This document shows, in pieces, positions 15,880 through 26,900 of a stretch of DNA of 64,000 bases. The translations under genes were made by a program, and so were the position numbers. The notes under the pieces are model-generated. The model did not search any database. It saw only the letters and a program-made list of their open reading frames with translations, and was not told the origin of the DNA. Where the stretch lies: the NCBI GenBank assembly GCA_002422725.1, contig DITE01000020.1:22645-86644 (forward strand), written 5' to 3'. The DNA is from Bacteroidales bacterium UBA6192 (lineage in GTDB: Bacteria; Bacteroidota; Bacteroidia; Bacteroidales; F082). Numbering within the stretch: position 1 is the stretch's first letter; every line of letters begins with the position of its first letter.

Positions 15880-17196
15880 TTAGTTACCAATTCCTCTCAG
15901 GTCTTTATAGAGTTTCATGGCATACAGGTCGGTCATGCCCGAAACGAAATCAAGAACAGATTGTATACGGGTATAAGCATCTTCAACCCCGGTTACATAT
16001 TGCAAAGGAAGAAGCGAAAGTAGTTTTTGGTTGTAAGCAGTGCCCGGATTCATGATTGCCTCAGCAAATTCGTTCATAAGCCAGCCCAGAACATTATATC
16101 CGGTAAGTTCGATCTTGACTACCTCGGGATGGAGGTAAATATACTTGACCGATTGCGAACGACAATGATCCAGAGCGGCTTTGTAATGTCCACTCAGTTT
16201 TGCAATCAGGCTTCCAACAAACTTTCCTTCCATGATGGAATGATAATTTTCGATGAATATATCGCTCACTTCATTCACCAGCAGATTAATTATGGTAGCG
16301 CGCAAAAAAGCAATTCGTTCGTTGATGTCGATTACCTCTTCATAAATTTTGTTTTTGTAAGCAATCAGGTCATGGTTAACATCGGGGTGCATAAATGACA
16401 TAAACAACTGCTCCGTTTCATGCGTTTTCAAGATGCCAAGCTTATGTGCATCTTCGATGTCCATAATCAGGTAACTGATGTCATCAGCTGCTTCAACCAG
16501 ATAAACAAGCGGATGACGTGCAAACACACCTTGAAGCACATCTTTACACACAATTCCACATTCATGTGCAATCAGGCGAAAAGTTTCGGTTTCGGATTGG
16601 AAAACACCATACTTCTTGGCATGCAGCATGTTGAACGAAGGATATGGGTATTTGACAAGTGCCGCCAGGGTTGCAAACGTTAGCGAAAAGCCTCCTTCGC
16701 GGCGGCCGTTGAACTGGTGGGTGAGGATTCGGAATGCATTGGCATTGCCCTCAAAAGCGATCAGGTCGGTCCATTGCTTTTCAGATACTTTGGATTGCAG
16801 GTTTTTGCCATTTCCATCGGTGAAATAACTGCTGATGGCTTTTTCACCTGAATGGCCAAATGGTGGATTGCCCAGGTCATGTGCCAGACAGGAGGCAGCA
16901 ACAATTGAATCAATTTCATTTAAGATTTCATTTCCTTTCTCATCGCCAGCCAGAAGTTTTTGTGCAACCAGTCGGGCAATGGATCGGCCAACGCTAGCCA
17001 CTTCAAGGCTATGAGTGAGGCGGTTGTGAACAAACACACTTCCTGGAAGTGGGAAAACCTGTGTTTTGTTTTGAAGCCGGCGAAAAGGTCCGGAAAAGAT
17101 AATACGATCGTAATCACGCTGAAACTGGCTGCGGATATCAGTATGACTACCCGAGGATGAAAATCGTTTTACAGATAGTAATTGTGCCCAATTCAT
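15880..17196 (-). CDS. dgt: Deoxyguanosinetriphosphate triphosphohydrolase (dGTPase)
   Basis: HD-domain dNTP triphosphohydrolase that removes triphosphate from dGTP and related dNTPs. The 438 residues carry VHNRLTHSLEVASVGR (H62), CLAHDLGNPPFGHSGEKA (H106, D107, H115) and the metal-completing aspartate in VEAADDISYLIMDIEDAH. Length and motif order match the Dgt family. It is a separate gene: 127 bases of featureless sequence separate it from tsaD upstream, which may or may not be cotranscribed. Confidence 0.95.
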   Translation of the reverse strand: MNWAQLLSVKRFSSSGSHTDIRSQFQRDYDRIIFSGPFRRLQNKTQVFPLPGSVFVHNRLTHSLEVASVGRSIARLVAQKLLAGDEKGNEILNEIDSIVAASCLAHDLGNPPFGHSGEKAISSYFTDGNGKNLQSKVSEKQWTDLIAFEGNANAFRILTHQFNGRREGGFSLTFATLAALVKYPYPSFNMLHAKKYGVFQSETETFRLIAHECGIVCKDVLQGVFARHPLVYLVEAADDISYLIMDIEDAHKLGILKTHETEQLFMSFMHPDVNHDLIAYKNKIYEEVIDINERIAFLRATIINLLVNEVSDIFIENYHSIMEGKFVGSLIAKLSGHYKAALDHCRSQSVKYIYLHPEVVKIELTGYNVLGWLMNEFAEAIMNPGTAYNQKLLSLLPLQYVTGVEDAYTRIQSVLDFVSGMTDLYAMKLYKDLRGIGN

Positions 17197-17323
17197 AAAA
17201 GTGATTTTTTGATCATGTTAACTAACTAAAATTAAGAAATCAAGTGAATTGACTATTTAAATGGCATGATGGCAAGGTGTTGACGGTTTCATCATGTTTG
17301 TTGATTTCAGGTTTCAATTTGGC

Positions 17324-18349
17324 TCACCTGCCACTCTGCCTGGCATAAGGTGCCATATCCTGTGAAGCAAACTTTTTTTCAAGATATTTGAAATAGCCTG
17401 CTACGCCGATCATGGCTGCATTATCGGTGCTGTAACTCATTTTTGGGATAAAAACTTTCCATGCCGATTCGCTGCTTTTTTGCAGCATAGCCTGCCGAAG
17501 CCCCGAGTTTGCCGAAACACCACCGGCAATGGCAATTTGTTGAATACCTGTTACTTCACTTGCTTTTTCAAGTTTCTTCATCAAAATACCAACAATCGTA
17601 TGCTGAATTGATGCGCAGAGGTCGGCTTTGTTATTTTCGATAAACTGATCATTTTTCCGAAGTTCATCGCGGAGGAAGTACAAAATGCTTGTTTTCAGTC
17701 CGCTGAAACTATAGTCAAGGCCGGCTATCTGAGGTTCGGAAAAACGAAAACGATTTGGATCTCCCTCTTTAGCCAGTTTGTCAATTAATGGCCCTCCAGG
17801 ATAGGGTAGTCCCATGATTTTTGCTGCTTTATCGAAGGCTTCTCCGGCTGCATCGTCAATGGTCTTGCCAATAATTTCCATGTCAAAATAGTCTTTTACC
17901 ACAACAATTTGAGTGTGGCCACCAGATACAGTAAGGCAAAGAAAGGGAAATGCGGGTACCGGGCGGACTTCTTCATCAGTGATAAAATGGGCCAGGATAT
18001 GGGCTTCCATATGATCGGTTTCAATTAGCGGAATACCCAGCGACATGGCCAATGCCTTGGCAAAGGAAGACCCAACCAGTAACGATCCCAGAAGGCCCGG
18101 ACCTCTTGTGTAGGCTACTGCATCAAGTTGTTTTTTATGTATATTTGCTACCTGCAAAGCAGTAGCGATAACCGGTATGATGTTTTGCTGATGTGCACGC
18201 GAAGCCAGTTCGGGAACCACCCCCCCGAATTTTTCGTGAACTTGTTGATTGGCAATTATATTAGCAAGAACACGTGTGTGATGAAGTACAGCAGCAGAAG
18301 TGTCATCACAGGAAGACTCAATACCCAGGATATAAGCACACATAAACAA
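17324..18349 (-). CDS. tsaD: tRNA N6-adenosine threonylcarbamoyltransferase
   Basis: Transfers threonylcarbamoyl to A37 of ANN-decoding tRNAs, with TsaB/E. The 341 residues show the family start ILGIESSCDDTSAA, the metal-binding HMEAHILAHF (H113, H117 counted from the first Met) and SGGHTQIVV. The ATG at 18343 (MCAYILGIES) is likelier than the one at 18349. The -7 box TACCTTTG on the minus strand (18363-18370) would give a leader of about 13 bases to that start. It lies divergently against tamB with almost no space between. Confidence 0.96.
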   Translation of the reverse strand: MFMCAYILGIESSCDDTSAAVLHHTRVLANIIANQQVHEKFGGVVPELASRAHQQNIIPVIATALQVANIHKKQLDAVAYTRGPGLLGSLLVGSSFAKALAMSLGIPLIETDHMEAHILAHFITDEEVRPVPAFPFLCLTVSGGHTQIVVVKDYFDMEIIGKTIDDAAGEAFDKAAKIMGLPYPGGPLIDKLAKEGDPNRFRFSEPQIAGLDYSFSGLKTSILYFLRDELRKNDQFIENNKADLCASIQHTIVGILMKKLEKASEVTGIQQIAIAGGVSANSGLRQAMLQKSSESAWKVFIPKMSYSTDNAAMIGVAGYFKYLEKKFASQDMAPYARQSGR

Positions 18350-18362
18350 TTATTGAAGGGGG

Positions 18363-18370
18363 CAAAGGTA
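18363..18370 (-). promoter_or_regulatory. Probable -7 box for tsaD
   Basis: Minus strand reads TACCTTTG followed by CC, an exact Bacteroidota -7 element at the right distance from the tsaD start. The -33 region has no clear TTTG. The same bases are part of the open frame upstream of tamB on the + strand. Confidence 0.5.
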
Positions 18371-21300
18371 TCAAAAAAAGGATCAGGGATATAATCCTCA
18401 TTACCTTCGCGGTGCTGCTGGCCTTTCCTATTGGCCTTTATACAGCATTGCGCGATCCGTTTATTCAAACTTTTGTCGTACGTTCAGCTGCTTCATACTT
18501 ATCCCATCAACTTAACTCCACTATCCTGATTGGCAGTTTTTATATAGATTTGGACTTGTCGCTCGAAATCAACGATCTGACTGTTTATGACCAACAAAAT
18601 ACCGTTTTATTTCAGGCCGACAAAGTGAAAGTAAGACCATCGGCCAACTTTTTGAAGAGTTTCTCGGTAGCTGAAGTAATTCTTGAAAAGGCCACTGTGC
18701 AGATTGTACGTTATGAAAATGAAGATGACCTGAATATGCAGTTTATCCTGGATTATTTTAAAGATAGCAAGGCTGATTCGACAATTGATTTGCCAGCATC
18801 ATCTCCTTCCGCATTCCGTATGGGTCATTTCAAGATGATTGATGGCGCTTTCAGGTATTGGGATCAGCAAAGAGACAGCCCAGGGAATATAGGAATGGAC
18901 TATGCTCATTTGAATATTACGGATATTAACCTTGAATTTCGTAGTATAGAAATTATAGGTGATTCAGTTTCCTGCATAGTTGAACAACTGAGTGCTAAGG
19001 ATACCTGTGGAGTTCATTTAAAGAACATGCAAGCCAAACTATTTGTGTCATCGAATGGAGTTGTCGCTAAATCGTTCATCCTGGAAGCCAATGATTCACA
19101 TATTGATACGGACTTAACTTTTACATATGACCGATATAGTACTTTCATCTCATTTATTGACTCTGTATATATGAATCTTGATGTAAGGTCATCTGAACTG
19201 CTCATGTCTGATCTGGGCTATTTTGCGCCCGAATTGCTTCAAATGACAAACAAAATTGAGTTTTCAGGTCAGTTCTCAGGCCTGGTGACAGATATGCTTG
19301 CAACGGATTTCTCGATAAAATATGGAGAAGAAACTCAAATTAGTGGCAATGTCCGTTTGACGGGATTGCCCGATATATATACGACAAGAGCAGATTTGAA
19401 AATTAAGAATCTGGCAACTACTGTGCCAGAGCTATTAACTTTCAAAATTCCTACTGAATCAGGAATTATACCACTCCCTGATGAAATCAGGGTGCTGAAT
19501 AAGATTCGCATGATAGGAAGTTTTGAGGGATACTACGACGATTTTCTGGCCAATATTAATCTCAATACATCAATGGGAAGTGTTTTTTCTGATGTTCTTG
19601 TCAGAAAAAATGCCAGAACTACCCGAATTCATTATAGTGGACAGGTAAAGGCACGGAATGTAAATCTGGCTGGAATAACAGGATCTTCCTATGCTCCTGA
19701 GAATATAAACCTTGATTTACAGATTGATGGAAAGGGTGTCAGTTTCGAAACCATTGATGCCCGGCTCGAAGGATCTATAAGTTCAATGGTTTTTCTGGGC
19801 AATGTTTTTAAAGATGTTCGTCTTGCAGGCAATTATGCAGGTGATGAATTTAATGGAACAATCCTGATTGATGACGATAAACTGAAGCTAAGTTTCGTCG
19901 GTCTTGCTGATTTTAGTGCTGATAGTCCCTTGTTTAATTTTGATCTTGATATTCTGAATGCTGATTTGTATAGGTTAAATCTGCTCAAATCAGATACTGT
20001 TATGAAGTTGAGTGCCCATATACTGGCCGATTTTACAGGACTCAGCAAAGATGATCTCAACGGGCAGATAACAGTCGAAAACACAACCTACAACGATAGC
20101 AGAGGCGAGTATAAAATGAATCAACTTTCACTTAAAGCCTCTGATGATGAATTGTTTCCAAAACGAATAAAACTGATTTCAGACTTTTTTGATTTCGAAA
20201 TGGCAGGAACCATCAACTTTCAGTTTATGGAAGAAGCATTCCGACAGTTTTTATCTTCTTACATTACTTTCGAAAGTCTTACCCCTGCAACAACATCTTT
20301 TTACGATCAGGATTTCTTTATTTCGCTCAACTTCAAGAAAACCGAAGAATTGCGTCGTTTGTTCTTGCCCTCACTTTTACTTTCGGATAACGCAAGTTTT
20401 AGTGGTGTGTTTACAAACAGGAGCCAGATGCTGAACACTACCTTCTCTGCCGATCTGATCGGTTTTAATAATTTTAAAATTAAGGATGTGTTGCTCAAAA
20501 CCTCCACAGATAGATGGCAGGCTAATATTATGTTATCGGGAAATGAAATAATCTTTCGGGATAGTACTAAGGCTGATTCAACGGTTCTGGGTATAAACAA
20601 ACCAAAATTCACTGCAAATATTTTAAATGATAGTATTCTTTTTAAAATGAATTGGAATGATGAGGAATTAATAAGCCGAAACAGAGGCTCTATTAATGGA
20701 TTTTTCAAAGTTGACTCTGCAAAATCTGGTGAACTTAGAATAACACATGCTGATTTGATCGTAAATGATTCAATCTGGAACATTGAAAAAGGGAACAGGA
20801 TCGTAGTCAACGAAGATTATACCTTAATTGAAAACCTGGTTGTTTCGCTGGGTGCACAGCAGATTGCCCTGAATGGCCATGTTCCATTGTACGAGGCTGA
20901 CTCGCTACAGGTGAAGTTCGTTCAATGGGATTTATCCAATTTCGATTTGCTTACCAGGGGATCGGGAATCGACCTGGATGGTATTATCACCGGCGAGCTG
21001 ATGATGGCTCATCTTTCGGCGAATCCTGCGTTTTCATCTAACCTGCATCTGAATAACTTAATGCTCAATAGCGAAAAACTTGGTGATGCGCGTGTTCTCA
21101 GCAGTTGGAGCAATGAGAATGAATCTATTTATCTGAATGCCCAATTAATTAATGTCGGGAATATTTCAACAAGCAGAATGTTGAATATGACCGGTTTCTA
21201 TTACCCTTTGCGAAAATCAAATAGTCTTGATTTTGATATTAATCTGGACAATTTCAGGCTGAAGACTATTGCTCCATTTATGAAAGGTGTACTAAGCCGG

Positions 21301-22842
21301 GTGGAGGGTCTCGCTTCAGGCGATTTCACCCTCAGTGGCTCGATAAAAAAACCGGAATTGGCTGGAAAACTTAATCTGCAGCGTACAGGTTTCCTGATCG
21401 ATTACCTCAATACAGCATATTCATTAAGCCATGAATTTATTATAGAACCTGAAGCCTTCCTTGTTAAAGATCTGATACTGTATGATACTATGGGAAATAA
21501 AGCCAGTGTCAACGGCCGAATTAAACATGATTTTTTGCGCAACTTCTGGTTTGATATCCATGTGGAACCTGTCAACTTTTTGGCACTCAACACAAACAGC
21601 AGCATGAACGAATTGTTTTATGGTTCGGCAAAAGTGAACGGAGATGTTTTTATACGGGGAACATTGGATGATATTTTCATGAATATAAGCGCAACCACCC
21701 GAAGGGGAACAGAAATTAACATCCCGTTCAACACAACAACAACTGTCAGCGATAATGATTTTGTGATTTTTGTACAGCCGATAGTGAACCCCGATCTGCC
21801 ACAAACAAATTCCACTAAACCTATTTCATCTCAAAACATCGATATATCATTGGAAACCAATATTACTCCCGATGCTGGGGTGAAGATTTTTTTACCTGGC
21901 AATATGGGTGATTTGGCAGCGCAGGGGTTTGGCAATATCAAACTGGGCTATAATTCCAGAGGAGAGTTTTCACTCATCGGCGAATATATCGTGAACAATG
22001 GACAATTCAATTTCGCCTTTGAAAATTTGGTCCGACGCCGTTTCGAACTACTCGAAGGAGGAAGGATTTCCTGGACTGGCGATCCCTATGATGCTGAACT
22101 CGATATAAAAGGTCTTTACCGTGTAAAAACATCAGTAAGCTCGCTTGGATTTGTCATTGATTCAACATCTAACCTGCGAAACCGGATTAATGTTGATTGT
22201 ATAATTCACCTCACTCAGCAGCTTTTTAACCCAACTATCAGGTTTAGCATTAATTTGCCCAATGCCGATGATGATATCCGGCAATTGGTTTTCTCAACAC
22301 TCGACACAACAAATGATGCCTTGATGACTCAGCAAATGATTTCATTGCTGGTTCTCGGGAGTTTTAGTTACGCAACCAGTGAAGCAGGTGCAATAGGTTC
22401 TTCATCATTAAACTTATTGTCAAATCAGCTAAGCAACTGGTTATCACAAATTAGTAAAGATTTTGATGTTGGGCTCCATTACAAACCCGGAGATCAGATT
22501 TCGAACGAAGAACTGGAAGTAGCCCTTTCAACCCAATTATTCAATGATCGCATCACCATTGATGGAAATTTTGGAGTGACTGGTTCCAGGGTCCCATCAC
22601 AGAATGCCAGCAACCTGGTGGGTGATATTGATGTTAATTTTATTTTAACCAAAGATGGACGGCTTCGTTTAAAAGCCTTTAATCACTCCAACACAAATTC
22701 ATGGTACAATACCAATGCATTCGAAAATATTGCACCATATACCCAGGGAGTGGGTGTAACTTATAAACAGGAATTTGATAACTTTGGTGAGTTGTTCAGA
22801 AATAAACGAAAAACCCGTAAAGCCAAAAAACCTGAATTATGA
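18370..22842 (+). CDS. tamB: Translocation and assembly module protein TamB (DUF490)
   Basis: Very long periplasm-spanning protein of the TamB/AsmA-like class, implicated in outer-membrane biogenesis and lipid transport between membranes. At about 1490 residues it is of usual size for the phylum. It has an N-terminal anchor helix, a long beta-taco of repeated strands, and the conserved C-terminal DUF490 domain including LARNINVDCIIHLTQ-like text (RNRINVDCIIHLTQQLFNPT) and QMISLLVLGSFSY. The start is a problem: the first in-frame standard codon is GTG at 18412, which cuts through the anchor helix. The frame is open upstream and encodes KKRIRDIILITFAVLL after an ATC at 18370, where an ATG would be expected. 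I chose 18370 as the biologically likely N-terminus. Divergent from tsaD, overlaps the next gene by 4 bases. Confidence 0.87.
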   Translation: MKKRIRDIILITFAVLLAFPIGLYTALRDPFIQTFVVRSAASYLSHQLNSTILIGSFYIDLDLSLEINDLTVYDQQNTVLFQADKVKVRPSANFLKSFSVAEVILEKATVQIVRYENEDDLNMQFILDYFKDSKADSTIDLPASSPSAFRMGHFKMIDGAFRYWDQQRDSPGNIGMDYAHLNITDINLEFRSIEIIGDSVSCIVEQLSAKDTCGVHLKNMQAKLFVSSNGVVAKSFILEANDSHIDTDLTFTYDRYSTFISFIDSVYMNLDVRSSELLMSDLGYFAPELLQMTNKIEFSGQFSGLVTDMLATDFSIKYGEETQISGNVRLTGLPDIYTTRADLKIKNLATTVPELLTFKIPTESGIIPLPDEIRVLNKIRMIGSFEGYYDDFLANINLNTSMGSVFSDVLVRKNARTTRIHYSGQVKARNVNLAGITGSSYAPENINLDLQIDGKGVSFETIDARLEGSISSMVFLGNVFKDVRLAGNYAGDEFNGTILIDDDKLKLSFVGLADFSADSPLFNFDLDILNADLYRLNLLKSDTVMKLSAHILADFTGLSKDDLNGQITVENTTYNDSRGEYKMNQLSLKASDDELFPKRIKLISDFFDFEMAGTINFQFMEEAFRQFLSSYITFESLTPATTSFYDQDFFISLNFKKTEELRRLFLPSLLLSDNASFSGVFTNRSQMLNTTFSADLIGFNNFKIKDVLLKTSTDRWQANIMLSGNEIIFRDSTKADSTVLGINKPKFTANILNDSILFKMNWNDEELISRNRGSINGFFKVDSAKSGELRITHADLIVNDSIWNIEKGNRIVVNEDYTLIENLVVSLGAQQIALNGHVPLYEADSLQVKFVQWDLSNFDLLTRGSGIDLDGIITGELMMAHLSANPAFSSNLHLNNLMLNSEKLGDARVLSSWSNENESIYLNAQLINVGNISTSRMLNMTGFYYPLRKSNSLDFDINLDNFRLKTIAPFMKGVLSRVEGLASGDFTLSGSIKKPELAGKLNLQRTGFLIDYLNTAYSLSHEFIIEPEAFLVKDLILYDTMGNKASVNGRIKHDFLRNFWFDIHVEPVNFLALNTNSSMNELFYGSAKVNGDVFIRGTLDDIFMNISATTRRGTEINIPFNTTTTVSDNDFVIFVQPIVNPDLPQTNSTKPISSQNIDISLETNITPDAGVKIFLPGNMGDLAAQGFGNIKLGYNSRGEFSLIGEYIVNNGQFNFAFENLVRRRFELLEGGRISWTGDPYDAELDIKGLYRVKTSVSSLGFVIDSTSNLRNRINVDCIIHLTQQLFNPTIRFSINLPNADDDIRQLVFSTLDTTNDALMTQQMISLLVLGSFSYATSEAGAIGSSSLNLLSNQLSNWLSQISKDFDVGLHYKPGDQISNEELEVALSTQLFNDRITIDGNFGVTGSRVPSQNASNLVGDIDVNFILTKDGRLRLKAFNHSNTNSWYNTNAFENIAPYTQGVGVTYKQEFDNFGELFRNKRKTRKAKKPEL

Positions 22843-23918
22843 CAAAAATTTCAACCTTAGTGATTTTATTGTTGTCGATCAATCTTGCATCGATGGCTCA
22901 AATTACCATCACAAGTTCTGATATGCCATTTAGTGGCGATACAATAAGAACAAGTAACGGCTTCAATGCCAGTAACTACGATTTTTCTCGCACCGGTGTT
23001 GACTTGGTTTGGGATTTTACTTCACTTGAGAATACCGGGCAGCAAGTAGATACTTTCATGTCCGTTACAGAAACCCCGGTAGTTTTCTGGCCATTTTTTC
23101 TTACCAGTTCGAATCTTGTGCAGAAATTAAACTCCAGCGATATCATTCCCGGACTTGCTGTTGAGAGTGCCTATCGGTTTTTCAACAGAACTTCAACCGC
23201 TTTTAGTGATATAGGTACAGGTTTGATCCTCAACGGGCTGCCTCTGCCACTTAAATACACTGATCCTGATGTGCTTTACCGTTTTCCGATGTCAACTGGT
23301 TTTCAAGACACCGTTGATTCCTATCTCGAAGTTACTGTGCCTGATCTGGGTTACCTGATGATTGACCGCAACCGGATTAACCTGATTGATGGGTGGGGCC
23401 TTTTGAAAACCCCTTTTGGGGAATTTGATGTTCTTCGACTTAAATCTATTGTAAGTGAGTACGATAGCATTTTTATTGATTCTCTGGGAATCGGATTTCC
23501 CATTCAGCGCGATTACATTGAATACAAGTGGCTTGGCAAAGAGTTTGGTATTCCTCTGCTACAGGTAACCATAGATGAATTTCTGAGTGAAACAATCACT
23601 TTTATTGACTCAGTAAGGGGGATAAATGTTGGCTTGCCGCATTTTCGGCAAAAAGCAGGCCTGTTGCACATCTACCCAAATCCCGTTCAAGACGAAATTC
23701 ACCTGGTATTCCCATCAGATATTCAGATGCTCGAATCTGTGACTGTATTTAATAGCAATGGATTGGAATGCATTAGATTGGAATTGCCGGGACAATTGTT
23801 ATTCGGCCAGCATTTTACAATCGATTTGTCAAATAGCAATCTAGAGAAAGGAATGTATTTTATTTCTGTCGTTGCCTCAAATCAATTGTATTCAGCAAAA
23901 TTTCTTATCACTGACTGA
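22839..23918 (+). CDS. Secreted protein with T9SS type A sorting domain
   Basis: 359 residues; signal peptide to about residue 20 (LASMAQ). The middle part is a beta-rich domain of unknown function (FNASNYDFSRTGVDLVWDFT is typical of such Bacteroidota surface proteins). The end from about residue 275 is a type A sorting domain: LLHIYPNPVQDEIHLVF, VTVFNSNGLECIRLEL, and a closing KGMYFISVVASN. It overlaps tamB by 4 bases (ATGA) and the AddA-like gene by one base, so the three form an operon. Confidence 0.88.
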   Translation: MTKISTLVILLLSINLASMAQITITSSDMPFSGDTIRTSNGFNASNYDFSRTGVDLVWDFTSLENTGQQVDTFMSVTETPVVFWPFFLTSSNLVQKLNSSDIIPGLAVESAYRFFNRTSTAFSDIGTGLILNGLPLPLKYTDPDVLYRFPMSTGFQDTVDSYLEVTVPDLGYLMIDRNRINLIDGWGLLKTPFGEFDVLRLKSIVSEYDSIFIDSLGIGFPIQRDYIEYKWLGKEFGIPLLQVTIDEFLSETITFIDSVRGINVGLPHFRQKAGLLHIYPNPVQDEIHLVFPSDIQMLESVTVFNSNGLECIRLELPGQLLFGQHFTIDLSNSNLEKGMYFISVVASNQLYSAKFLITD

Positions 23919-26900
23919 TGCCATTAATCGTTTATAAATCATCAGCAGGATCAGGAAAGACGTACGCTTTAGTTAAAGAGTATCTTCTTTTGGTACTTTC
24001 AGATCCTCAGATATTCCGTCACATTCTTGCGGTAACTTTTACAAATAAGGCTGCCAATGAAATGAAGGAGCGGATAATTGAGGCATTATGCGCGTTACAG
24101 AATGCTGGAGCAGATATTTCATCCGGACACAAATCCCTTTTCAGCGATCTGAAGGAAGTTTCGGATTTAAATATTGAGGAGATTCAGGCTGCTGCCGGCA
24201 CCTTGTTAACGACCATCCTTCATAATTATAGTGATTTTTCGGTGAGTACCATCGACGCTTTTTCGCACAGGCTGGTAAGGACATTTACCCGTGATCTTGG
24301 ATTGCCTTATCAATTTGAGGTGGAACTTGATGAAAATTTGATAATAGGGCAGTCGGTTGATCTTTTGCTGGAAAAAGTTGGTCAGGACGAACTAATTACG
24401 CGGGCAGCTGTTGATTTCTTAGTTTTCCAGATGGATCAGGAAAAAAGCTGGCAGGTAGAACTTGAATTGAGGTCATTTGCTAAAAAACTGCTTCGGGAGG
24501 AAAGCTTTGAGTTTACTCAGCGTTTATTGGCTTACGATGAATCAGTTTTTAAACACGCCAGAGAGCAAATTATTGATTTCATTGTTACCATCGAAAATAC
24601 TTTTCAGGATAAGGCCGGCAAAATGATTGCCCGGCTCCAGGCCAGCCATATTGCTCCTGACGACCTGGCTGATGGCAGCGCGAAGGGAATTATGAATTTC
24701 CTGCTTAAGCTTTCACAACGAAATGTTGAAGACGCATTTGCCTTAAAGTCATGGAAATCCTATCCCGAAAAAACAAAATGGTACTCCGGAAGTGCCGCAC
24801 CTGACATGAAAGCAATTATTTCGCAGATTCAGGGTTCACTTCGTGAGGATTTACTTGGCATTATTGATTTTTATGAACAGGAATCCCAAAGGTATTACCT
24901 CTTTAAAATGATGCTGCCAAGAGTTTTTACCATGGCCTTACTTTCTGGTTTGCAACAAAGTCTTAATGAGGTGATGGACAACAATAATCTGGTTCATATT
25001 TCTGAGTTTAACAAACGGATTGCAGCATTGATTCATGGTGTTACCACGCCATACATCTATGAAAGATTCGGCGAACGATACAAACACTTCCTGATCGACG
25101 AATTTCAGGATACTTCAGTGTTGCAGTGGCAGAATTTCCTGCCTTTAATCGATAATTCACTGGCACATGGAAAAACAAATCTCCTTGTTGGTGATGCAAA
25201 ACAAGCCATTTACCGTTTTCGAAGTGGTGAGGTGGAACAGTTTATTCAGCTCCCTGCTCTTTTGCAGTCAGATAAATATCCATGGCTCAAGTCCTATCAG
25301 AAGACTCTGGAAGCCAATTATACCAGCAAACAACTCGATACAAATTATCGGTCTGCTAAAACAATCGTCGATTTCAATAACAGGTTTTTTCAGTTTGCGA
25401 GTACCTTTTTATCTGATGAGCACAAGAATGTGTATCATGATCTGGAACAAAAAGCTGTGCGTCAGCAGGACGGACTTGTTGAGATTCAATTTCTGGATAA
25501 TGAAACAAATGCCATTGATGATCAACAACTCGTCAGAATATTGGAAATCATTCACCACCTTACCAATGAGGGTTACACTTACGACAAAATTGCTATTCTT
25601 ACACGCAGCAACAAGGAGGGTAGTGCCACTGCCCGCTATCTTAATCTGAATAATATTGGTGTTATTTCAGCTGATTCACTACTGGTGAATTCGTCAGTTC
25701 GGGTCAAAGCAATCGTTTCTGCGCTAGCCTGGCTTAGCAACCCTGACGACACAATCGCCCTGATCGAATTGTTGTATTATAAATCATTGGCAGTGCGCGA
25801 AAGCGACATCACATGGATTAATAGCATGGTAGAAAATGCACCATATTCTACAACAGGAGCATACAAGCTTGGTGCACTGTTGTTTTCCAGTGATGAAGTG
25901 CAGGCCATTGTTTCCAGAAACATATATGATCTGGTTGAGGGGCTTATCCGCAAGTTTGGCTTTGTCCATGAGCATGATCAGTATTTGCAGTTTTTTTTGG
26001 AATATGTGTATGAGTTTCATATTGGCAACAAAGGTAGTTTGCGCGATTTTCTGGATGTTTGGGAAACTTCTGGCGATTCATTATCCGTTGTTGTGCCTGA
26101 AGGCACTAATTCGGTTAGCGTGATGACAGTGCATAAAGCGAAAGGTCTTGAATTTCCTGTTGTAATTTATGCCTTTGCGAATGATTCACTCAACAGGAAC
26201 ACCCGTCAGGATGCATGGCTCGATCTGCAGCAGGAAAAACCCGGAGGGCTGGACGTGGGACTTGTACCCAATAGTAGTCGACTCGAAAACACCCGTTTTG
26301 CTCACCTGTATCATACCGAGCGTGAAAAAACCAAACTGGATATACTGAATAACATTTATGTTGCCATGACAAGAGCAAGCGAAAGAATGTATGTGCTTTG
26401 TGACCAGCTTTCGCATGATAAAGAAGCGTTTAGTTTACCTTATTTTTTGAAACAGTTTTTGCAAATTGAAAGAATAGAGCCAATAGCCGACTCATGCTAT
26501 CGTTTTGGAGTTGAGCAGCCGGTAATTCAGCAGTATACCCTTCCTCCTGACTTAGTTCAACCCATCGCATCAGGGTTAATATCAATCAACTGGGTTGATC
26601 AGCTAAAGGTTGCTGGCGATGGATATCAGGACGCTCGCGGCAAAATGGGGCAAACCCCACGAGAAGCAGGCAATTTGGTGCATCGCATGCTTTCCGGTAT
26701 AAGAGTCAGGGATGATGTTGATACAACACTGAACCGGTATTTTTATCAGGGAATGATTGATGCTGATCAGAAGCAGAAGTATCATCGCTTGTTCAACCAG
26801 CTATTTGAAAATGAAACTATTACTCGTTTTTTTGATGCTGGTAATAAAATCAGGACAGAACAGGACCTGATTAGCAGTAAAGGAACTGTATTGCGTCCCG

